NCBI GenBank assembly: GCA_903813345.2
Contig: CAIIXF020000002.1
Location: 1,710,001-1,774,000, forward strand
Length of the DNA: 64,000 nt
Reading direction: 5' to 3'
Source: Owenia fusiformis
Lineage: Eukaryota; Annelida; Polychaeta; Sabellida; Oweniidae
Positions within the stretch are counted from its first letter, which is position 1, and every line of letters begins with the position of its first letter. This document shows, piece by piece, positions 55,926 through 64,000 of this stretch. Position numbers and translations under genes: made by a program. The notes under the pieces were generated by a model. It saw only the letters and a program-made list of their open reading frames with translations, was not told the origin of the DNA and did no database searches.

Positions 55926-56902
55926 CAGGGTGGTCCAAAAAAAGTGAACCCCTGCAACAGGCTACATTTTTCTTAATACATGCATGAATTGGCTCATATT
56001 ATCACATGTTGTAGAGAAAGGTCTAATATTTTGGTTGATGCCATAATTTATTCTCAGTCTTAAATTTTGAAGAAATTACAAGCGTTTAACAAACATGCCT
56101 GGAAATTAGATATTGCACAAAATTTTACAAATGTGATTCACGGAAATTGTTGAAACACATTGGATGATCTTAAACAGCTTTCAGTTAGAGATACAAGTTT
56201 AAAACCCTACCATATGACAAAAGGGACACTATTCAAGCAGAAAACGTATTTCACACTTTCATTGATCATTTTGAAGCATTTTTAACTGTTCAACAGTTCA
56301 GGGGTATGTTACCTACACCAACAGTTAGAGGGTTGCCCCTTGTGACCAGGAATCTGATAACCCCTTCATCAAATATCTTTAAAAAATCAAAAGAAAATCC
56401 AATATTCAATGTTTTGAGCCATATATCATTAGAATTGGTCCATGATTTATGAAGATATTGACATTTCAAGATCATATAGGGGTATGCTCATGATTTCACT
56501 GGAAAATGTTTTCGTCTGTGGAAGCTTAGCACATCTCTTTGGATCACAATAACTTTGCAACTAACAAATGTAGGATGCTAGTTTTAAGCCATAATGTGCA
56601 GGATTTAAAATTGAACAAAGTCAGAAAATATAAGTTATTTAAGACTGCAGCTTAAAAAATTCTCAGGGGAAATGTGTTTAAGGGTTGAAGAATCGCGGAT
56701 ATTGAAAATCACAATTTGTCCATTTTCAGTAATGTTTGGTTAGGGCTTATAATTTCTGCAAATTTCAAGACTAAGAAAAATGTATGGTACCAACATAAAT
56801 TTTAGACCTTCCTCAACAACATGTGAAAATAAAAAAGAATTCCTGCTAGTAATAAGGGAAATATGGCCATTTGCAGGGGTTCACTTTTTTTGGACCACCC
56901 TG
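55926..56902. mobile_element. Mariner-type MITE, 977 bp, TA target
   Basis: Ends CAGGGTGGTCCAAAAAAAGT, continuing GAACCCCTGCAA, inverted at 56870-56902 and flanked by TA on both sides. No transposase frame of note; the - frame 56290-56475 is not recognised. Confidence 0.85.
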
Positions 56903-57202
56903 TACTTTATTCAAAAGAATGTCAACGTGCATTGAAATAATGCAAGGACATAAACGCAAAAACATGATTAGATACAACGCTTCATATTTATTGTATATAT
57001 GTCACATAGTCAAGGAATTGTGCTTAACATATTGAAATCACATTCAGACTAGGTACCTCATTGGTTTAATAGTTGTTTGATTGTCTGATCAAAATTCAAT
57101 TGATGATTGTCCAATATTTGTAAGTCTCTTATCCAACGATTTTATCGTAGCATTAGCAATTCAATTGTATTATTACGAGAAACGTTGACAATCAGGTTAA
57201 TT

Positions 57203-57919
57203 CTAACCACGTTGTAGTTCTGGTCGGTTCTCACCACCGAGACGTTCTTGTCGGCTTCTACCATCAGGACGTTCTGGTCGGCTCTCACCATCGGGACGTT
57301 CTGGTCGGCTCTCGCCATCGGGACGTTCTGGTCGGCTCTCGCTAGCGGGACGTTCTGGTCGGTTCTCACCATCAGGACGTTCTGGTCGTCTCTCACCGTT
57401 GGGACGTTCTGGTCGGTTCATTCTAGTTGAACGTTCTGGTCGGCTCTCACCATCAGGACGTTCTGGTCGGCTCTCACCATCAGGACGTTCTGGTCGGCTC
57501 TCACCATCAGGGCGTTCTGGTCGGCTCTCACCATCGGGACGATCTGGTCGTCTCTCACCGTTGGGACGTTCTGGTTGGCTCTCACCCTCAGGACGTTCTG
57601 GTCGGCTCTCACCCTCAGGACGTTCTGGTCGTCTCTCACCGTTTGGACGTTCTGGTCGGCTCTCACCATCAGGACGTTCTGGTCGGCTCTCACCGTTGGG
57701 ACGTTCTGGTCGGCTCTCGCCATCGGGACGTTCTGGTCGGCTCTCACCATCGGGACGTTCTGGTCGGCTCTCACCGTCGGGACGTTCTGGTCGGCTCTCA
57801 CCGTCAGGACGTTCTGGTCGGTTCTCACCATCAGGACGTTCTGGTCGGTCCCGTCGGCCATAATTCCATGCTTGTGTGGTTGCGATAGTCGCAATCAGTA
57901 GAATAATGGCAATTCTCAT
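57203..57919 (-). CDS. Secreted repeat protein with 9-residue RPERPDGES units, 238 aa
   Basis: Signal peptide MRIAIILLIATIATTQAWNY, then about 23 tandem copies of RPERPDGES (27-nt DNA repeat) with N/E/D and S/R/N variants and a diverged end (RPELQRG). The chain alternates Arg and Glu/Asp with Pro every third residue, so it should be extended and disordered; no cysteines are present. Because the repeat length is a multiple of three, other frames stay open, but only this one has a signal peptide and promoter. The acceptor TTTGCAG lies just before the ATG and a noncoding exon lies 2.7 kb upstream (60649 to about 60745). Paralogue of 47468-48004. A matrix, mucus or adhesive role is possible but unproven. 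Confidence 0.85.
   Translation of the reverse strand: MRIAIILLIATIATTQAWNYGRRDRPERPDGENRPERPDGESRPERPDGESRPERPDGESRPERPDGESRPERPNGESRPERPDGESRPERPNGERRPERPEGESRPERPEGESQPERPNGERRPDRPDGESRPERPDGESRPERPDGESRPERPDGESRPERSTRMNRPERPNGERRPERPDGENRPERPASESRPERPDGESRPERPDGESRPERPDGRSRQERLGGENRPELQRG
57245..57860. repeat. 27-bp coding minisatellite
   Basis: GGACGTTCTGGTCGGCTCTC plus ACCATCA (reverse of the coding sense) repeated about 22 times. Neighbouring units with the same variants (GTTGGGA, CCCTCAG) suggest unequal crossing-over. Confidence 0.92.
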
Positions 57920-58494
57920 CTTGGGATTACCTGCAAAGATATAATTTTGGGGTAATATTATTGTGTATCGTTTAGTTTAAGTTTGCACATTTGTCTTTGT
58001 CATTACTGTATTTTTTTCTTTTTTATAAATGGCTACTTTAACGACCTTGAAATACAGAGATTTTACTTAAAATATTTACGAATGGTGAGTTGAGAGCAAC
58101 ATATGGAATTTTTCTGCATCTTTATTCGATTTTCACACTTTTGTATTTGATTACAACCATTCGATATTCCACTCTATTAAAATAATTCGAAACATGTAAT
58201 AAATTTGTTTGTTTTTACACATTTATATTTGATTTATTTACCTATATATGCGGTAAATGCACTTGTATATGCGGTTTATGTTACTCAGTGTTTGGTAAAA
58301 TATCACATATTTAAGTCCATATACACACACGAACAAAGACGTTTGACACATATATTTAGAACACGCATCAAATACAAATACACTTTAGAACCAAACAATG
58401 TTCATTTACCGAACAATCATAGAGTACAAAATAGCACGGACATATAGTGACTTACCACACATGATTAATGACATGTACTTTCGCATAAAATTAT

Positions 58495-58871
58495 GTGGGG
58501 TAAGTCACGTGACTTACCCCACATAAATGAGTACACATGCTGCATGTAGCATAAAACCATTCGGTAAATCACGTGACCAGTGACGTAGAAATTATTTCAA
58601 AATGGATGAAACAAGCGAGGAAAAAGAATTTGAATACGATTCATATTCACAAGAGAAGTTATTAGATCATTACAACAGGCATGATGCTACAAGCGATCCC
58701 TTCTTAATAGAAGATACGTTTTCGCGATTGGAGAATCACACCAGAGCTCTTTGAATACATAGATGGCGCAAGTCACATGGTTGAAGTCACGTGACTTACC
58801 CCACATCAAAACAGTGAAAATTGGTTTATATAAAAGCATTCGGTAAGTCACGTGACTTACCCCACAAATGG
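58495..58871. mobile_element. Possible short element with E-box palindromes
   Basis: A perfect 28-bp palindrome (58495-58522, GTGGGGTAAGTCAC and its inverse) is centred on CACGTG. The same CACGTGACTTACCCCACA recurs at 58791-58807 and 58853-58871, and a related GGTAAATCACGTGACC at 58563-58578. It lies in the 5' intron of the 57.2-kb gene. Confidence 0.45.
58602..58754 (+). CDS. Possible 50-aa acidic ORF
   Basis: MDETSEEKEFEYDSYSQEKL begins it, ending ENHTRAL before TGA. It lies between the CACGTG palindromes. Too short to assign; it may be the residue of a transposon protein. Confidence 0.25.
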   Translation: MDETSEEKEFEYDSYSQEKLLDHYNRHDATSDPFLIEDTFSRLENHTRAL

Positions 58872-59155
58872 ATGTTTACCCAATACGAATGGTACTTGGC
58901 ATCGCACATATTTAAAATACTTATCAAATTTATATTTGATCGGGTCGAATACAGTTTTGAAGCATTTTACATATTTGTTGCGTAAGGCAGTCAATTATAT
59001 GTGGGATAGTAGGTACCATTTGTTGTAACTGGTTTTGTTTATGTTCGGTTTAACTTACTCCGTGGGGTAAAAACCGAAGATATTAATATTACGAATATTG
59101 ATGCAATAAATACACTATAGCAACATTGGAGTTTTCAAACAATTCACCAGTCTCA

Positions 59156-60250
59156 ATACAACTCAAATGAATGTAGGTCAACAAAGGTCAAATAGAGATC
59201 TACGCAACATAAGGGGTGTACATTTGTGACATTTTGTGATAAATTGATGTTCCTTGAAACTGAAGATTGGTTTAGTGCCGAAGTGCGACAGTTTCTTGAT
59301 AGTAAGTTATGATTCCAAAAATGAAAATCCATACTAAAGCTTTTCTATAACTAAACGCATTCACTTCCAAAGATTTGAATCAATTGAAAGCACAATTGAA
59401 TAATCCTCAATTTCCAGTCTTGATTTTGTCGTTACCATTTATATTTCGACATAAATTACAAATGCCAATCAATGAACCAGTTGGGCAATAGATAAATGCT
59501 AAACTTGGTAGAGTTCAAACATTTTGCCTAGTGATTTAAAAAATCGAATAAGTGAAATCGAAAAGTTGGATGAGACTATCATTGCTACCGTAACTACCGT
59601 AAATCACTTTGCTTTAACGCCAACAAGTTCCATCTATAATTGGCTTAAGCCCAATGTCTACAACATTTTTTATAACACTGACTCGCGAGGGGGATCATTT
59701 GAACTCCCACACCCTCTGTTATTTTTTAATATTTGTTTGATTTCAATAATATTGGCATTGCTGTAAACCTTATTTAATTACCTCTTCCGAAAGGATTGGT
59801 TTTTCAGAAAAAGTAGGTCAACACAGGTTAAATAGAGATCAATTTGAGTTTGGGATGAAAATTTTTAACATTTGTGAATTTTTTATTTTTCTTTGCACAA
59901 TAAATGTTTTTTATATATATTTCCTAAAATAATCATATATTATCTTTTAATTAAACTAAAAATCAAAGTTAACGTTTTTCTACAACTAAACGTATATGTA
60001 CTCTCGAATATAGTTACAGGTATCGCAAAACCCCATTGAAATCAATAGAATGCGTAATTGAATAATCGACGATTTGAAGTTCAACTTGTCTTTAATATTC
60101 AAAGTACGTAGTTGTACTACTAATTACAATCGCTGATTTATTGTAAAAAATAGATAAATGCTTGGCTGGGTATTCAAACGTAGTTTCGGTCCATAATTTC
60201 GCCTAGAAATTACATTGTAACGGAATTGAATTACAAATGAAGAGATTGAA
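59156..60250. repeat. Diverged ~650-bp tandem duplication in the 5' intron
   Basis: AGGTCAAATAGAGATC, then AACTAAACG, AATAATCC/AATAATCG and AATAGATAAATGCT occur in the same order at 59168-59520 and 59826-60165. Strongly diverged; no coding content is supported. Confidence 0.45.
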
Positions 60251-60648
60251 AAATTGAGGGGAGAATAAAAAATGACAAATAAAATCCAGAGAAACAAGGT
60301 ATCTATGAAACGTTTATGAATTTCATTTTTTTATTTTCATGAACTTTTGGCCATCGCATTTTTGCCCCTATCCCCAATTAACATGCGTTTTACGTAAAAG
60401 GTGTCTTACATCTGTGGGTCAAAAATAACGGAGGCACTAAAAAACTTGCAAAAATTACTATCTAAAAAAACGAGACACTATGGTAAAGCTAGAAAAATTA
60501 CAAACTTGCACAGGCCCCCTACATGCACAAGGGATGACAAATCATAATATATAATAAAAATATAATAATAAAACACAAAATTAAATATCAATGCAAAGTC
60601 CGAAACTTCACTTTCATTTGTTAGCTTTACTTCCTGAAAGGATCTTAC

Positions 60649-60840
60649 CGTTAGCTAAATTCAAATAACACGTAGCGAGTTTCTCTTCCTTTGCGGTCGT
60701 TGTTGGCCGATATTTCTGGCAGGTTGCGAATCTCTTCCAGATCTGAAGTGACCAAGACATCTCGTGGACATCTTTATATGCTGATATTTGTGTCGTGATC
60801 TGTTTCAAACTTGACAATATGACAGCCTCTGATTCAGCCC
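60649..60840 (-). promoter_or_regulatory. TATA promoter and noncoding exon 1 of the 57.2-kb gene
   Basis: The - strand shows CATATAAAGA (60771-60780), then GATGTCTTGGTCAC, and CTGAATCAG 49 bp upstream (60829-60837). Order, spacing and sequence match the 48.7-kb promoter. Exon 1 ends at a GTAAGATC donor (last base 60649). The 67-codon frame over it is unlikely to be coding. Confidence 0.65.
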
Positions 60841-61164
60841 CATATGACGGAATTGTGTAAATAATTTGATTGGAACAATAAATTAACTTAAAACATTAAA
60901 CGTTACTCGTGTAAGATATAAAGAAAACAATTCCTCGTATCATCTCATTATGGTTGTAATTATTTATATATCATGGTCTTACATGACTTTACAATTAAGT
61001 GTACGAGTCATGGTGTTTTGCATTATTTCTGTAAAAGAAACTATTATTCCGTATATACACTGACATTAATTCTCATAACATTTTACTCGCAGGTATACAC
61101 AAACGCTATTATTTTGAGGGTATATATATATACTTCAAACGATTGTTGGTTATCTTGGTAACAT

Positions 61165-61719
61165 AAAACATACGAGGAGTGACCCAAAAGTCTTGAACGC
61201 ACCGCTCTTACTTAAATTAAATTGCATGAAACTTTCAAATAATCAAGATCAATATTTAAATAATTGTTCATAAGTTTCTCAAAACATATTTTTGGTACTT
61301 TTCAAGATTTTATTCTAATATGAGGGCCCAGCCAGCTGTATTTAAAACATAATAATAATCATCATAATATAATTAATATTTAATACATTCACATATTTAC
61401 TTTTCAGCATACTTTCCGAGAATTTGAACACATTTTTCGTGTTACCAATGAATGAAAGACATTCATGAAACCACCCTTGCTCTTGGACTGCCACTTTAAC
61501 CTCAATGTGTATATCCATGCTTTTAACTTGGGGAAAAGGAAAAAAAATCACATGGGGCCATATCTGAACTATATGGTGCATATGATAACTGCTCAAGTAG
61601 CGAATCAAAATTGAAAGAAGCATAGTGGTAAAGATTAGCGACACCATTTGAACGTTGTTATGTGCAAATACAGTTCTGGATGCAGGGTCATATATTAAAA
61701 AATATCTAGAAAAATACAT
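61165..61719 (-). pseudogene. Mariner-type transposase C-terminal remnant
   Basis: The - strand reads PHVIFFPFPQVKSMDIHIEV, then KVAVQEQGWFHECLSF and a decayed tail, resembling the D-F-F-L-F-P-K-V-K region after the last catalytic residue of SETMAR-like transposases. On the far side GAGGAGTGACCCAAAAGTCT at 61174 looks like a transposon end. The other end is not found. Confidence 0.45.
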
Positions 61720-61739
61720 ATTAGGATAAATTATTTCTA

Positions 61740-62704
61740 CGTGAAATTAATACACATCACAAATATCATGTCTAAAAGCTAAAAATAGTTGATTCTATCA
61801 TGATTCTTGACACAACACCTATTACGTCATATCTAACATCAATCAGGGATATTTAAGCTTGAATTGGAAATATAGAATGTTACTCGACTTTTGATGATTT
61901 TGAAGTAATTTGACACCACCTTCTCTTGTGCCTCAGTGACATTTTGTTGTTTCTCAAAACACACTCCCTCAAAATCATAGAATAGGGTGACGGACAGGAA
62001 CAGTTCAGAATTTCAGTCACAAAAATAACTTGAACTTCCTCCGAGTGTAATCCTGAGCATATCACTTCTGCAAATGATACAATATTGTATATTCAGCACT
62101 CTGGGACCATGCCCATTGGATACTTTATTCACTTAAAAGTAATTTGTTTCTGCTTCAATGCATTTTTTGTTGTTTAACCAATCATTTTTGGAAAACAATG
62201 CAAAACCTATTTTGTTCAATCTTATCTTGTTTCAATCTGGCCGCCCCTTTTCACACCAACAGTTGACATTCAAATACGAATATCACAAAAGATTGCAAAA
62301 GCAAAAATGCGGAAAATGTTTGATTTTCCCAAATAATAAATGTAAATACATTTATAGAAAAGTGATTCATTAATGTAAAAAATTTTCATGAAATAAAGCT
62401 TGCACTTTGGAGATTCGAATTTTAGGGTTTCTCACAAGATAAGATTCTACTTTTATTCGTCGTATATGACAAGCCTAACCTCTTGAATTTTTACACTAAC
62501 ACATTTATAGCAAAAACATGTCAAAATGTGAATGAATATGTGAATATCGTGACTCAAAGAGGTAAAGTGGGTGCAAAGTAGAAAGTAAAAATAAAATACT
62601 AGAAGTGCTGGTCTGACCATCGGTGTATTCAATTTAAGTGAATTTAATACAAGTCTGTGACAGAAAACAGTGGAGAGATGTCATCAGATTCAATCCAGAT
62701 ATTG
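61740..62704. other. Intergenic, no supported gene
   Basis: Frames at 61880-62065 and 62158-62373 have no recognisable domain or splice support. Confidence 0.5.
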
Positions 62705-62842
62705 AACAAATATTTCACTCTATTGAGGTGAATACCTGTACATCTTTCACAAGTGATATTCCACGAAGCCCGAAGGGCAAGTGGAATATCACCTTGTGAA
62801 AGTGCTACAGGTATTCACCGAAAATAGAGTGAAATATTTGTT
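62705..62842. repeat. Hairpin MITE, same family as 49501-49648
   Basis: AACAAATATTTCACTCTATT then GAGGTGAATACCTGT is inverted at the right end (ACAGGTATTCACC, GTGAAATATTTGTT), with CACAAG-GATATTCCAC inner arms around GAAGCCCGAAGGGC. Confidence 0.8.
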
Positions 62843-63132
62843 TTATTATATCACTGTCTAGCTAAACATCCCTAATATTATTAAGTCATAGGTTAACATT
62901 GAAATACATTGAATCTACTCGGTTCGTCTGCCATTTTGACTTACAGTGAACTAAATTATTTATACTGAACGAAAACAAATTCTTTGAAAATTCCCGGGAG
63001 CGTGGGATATCGCTAGATATCTCACGGTTGTCTTATCTGATTAGCATTGCCATTGAATATCGCCAGATATCCCACGACATGTGACCCGGTTTTGACCAAT
63101 CATACTGTCGCTAGCTAGATAGTGATATAATA
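62843..63132. repeat. MITE with ~22-bp inverted ends
   Basis: TTATTATATCACTGTCTAGC at the left is inverted as GCTAGATAGTGATATAATAA at the right. Internally, GTGGGATATCGCTAGATATC pairs loosely with ATATCGCCAGATATCCCAC. It abuts the hairpin MITE on its left. Confidence 0.65.
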
Positions 63133-64000
63133 ATAGCATTTATTTTTGAGAAATATTCTTCGGAAATATTTATAGCATTTGTTGCATAATGTAAAATGCC
63201 TGCGTAAATGAATAGTCATACATATTAATACTAATGCAAGCGGGGGGTCAAATAGCCGTACATAGAAAATAAGCATATCTGAGGCAGAAGTTGCAGCATT
63301 GACCAATTTTCATGATTTCTTTTGCTTCTTACTATAGATGCCATATGGTACTGTATGTAAAATATTACATAGAATCGCATTGGCGGTCTATATTTACTGA
63401 TTAAACAGGCAATGCGCTTATTTTTGAAGGAAAAGGACAACATATTATTTGAGACATGTCACTCACACAGTCAGTCAAATATGATAAAAACTTTAATTTG
63501 GGTCAATACTGAAGTGAAAAAAATTCTCTCATAAAAAACAGCATTTGAAGCGCAGAGATCAATAAAGAAGTGAATTACCACTTTTCACAAAGTGTGTGTT
63601 TTTAAATAACTCTTGGATTAAAATATGGCGTATGGTTGAAAATCTTGATAGATCAAAAATATTTTTTCATGATCTGGTGTCTACTCTGATGTGGTCTGTT
63701 TGAGCTGTTTTGGTGTCAAATGAAAGATCAGGTACTTATCAATCCATTGGAAATACCATGAAGATCAAAAGTGAGACTTCATTTGTACGCACTTTGTCTC
63801 TTTAATGGAAAATATTTCAAAATAGATAAGGCCAACCAAAATAGCAGAACATTTGTTTTCTAAAAACTAGCAACTGTATTGCAATTTACTCTGAGCCACT
63901 TAATTTGTTTGTTATATTTTTCAAATCATTTTATAAAATTTGATGCACATTTATTCACTATTTTGTAAATTACATGCCTGTTTGAAACTGCATTCACTAT
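63133..64000. other. Window end, no supported gene
   Basis: AT-rich. 63600-63830 is a diverged copy of the repeat at 36376-36745. Short frames at 63115-63443 are unsupported. Confidence 0.5.

Noticed and set aside
57248-57901. Several other open frames, on both strands, over the RPERPDGES gene
   Set aside because: By-products of the 27-bp repeat; only the - frame from 57919 has a signal peptide, acceptor and promoter.

Overview
The window is nuclear DNA of an AT-rich invertebrate animal. Genes are split by GT-AG introns, code on both strands, and sit in a dense background of DNA transposons, hairpin MITEs, minisatellites and one nested viral-type element. A captured arginine kinase fragment (the invertebrate phosphagen kinase) and the element types suggest a lophotrochozoan, perhaps a bivalve mollusc; the species is not determinable by eye.

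Region 1 (1-9054) holds two convergent genes for Shisa/STMC6-type cysteine-rich single-pass membrane proteins with proline/tyrosine-rich tails. One is complete on the + strand (1279-5296, four exons in phase). The other, on the - strand (6282-8851), appears to carry two successive cysteine-rich domains before its membrane exon. Region 2 (9055-17081) has no gene I can support; it holds a 51-bp perfect inverted repeat with a 78-bp tandem array.

Region 3 (17082-31883) is a complete-looking Polinton/Maverick: 6-bp target duplication GATATG, 1,017-bp terminal inverted repeats (TIRs), and genes all on the - strand for a minor capsid protein, a double-jelly-roll major capsid protein, an adenain-type protease, a DDE integrase with chromodomain, a packaging ATPase and small unassigned proteins. 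It has no DNA polymerase B. Its left TIR is split by a 5,011-bp LTR element (17300-22310, target duplication TTTAC, LTRs that look identical) that lacks gag-pol and carries a tandemly duplicated arginine kinase fragment. Removing it restores a 9,786-bp Polinton.

Region 4 (31953-35772) is a two-exon peptide-type GPCR gene on the - strand; the Polinton lies 63 bp beyond its stop codon. Region 5 (35773-46140) contains a Crypton-like fragment and its short derivative, exons of an unrecognised secreted-protein gene (38878-43693, - strand) with a duplicated signal-peptide exon, a mariner-type MITE whose empty site is preserved about 6 kb away, and a 46-bp minisatellite.

Region 6 (46141-64000) has two related - strand genes for small secreted, highly charged, probably disordered proteins (47468-48004 and 57203-57919). 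They share a signal peptide, a noncoding first exon and a TATA promoter. Between and after them lie a 1.6-kb foldback element, several Tc1/mariner-type elements with TA targets, and hairpin MITEs. Apart from the Polinton block, which looks like one co-expressed virion-and-integration module, the genes do not form an obvious pathway.
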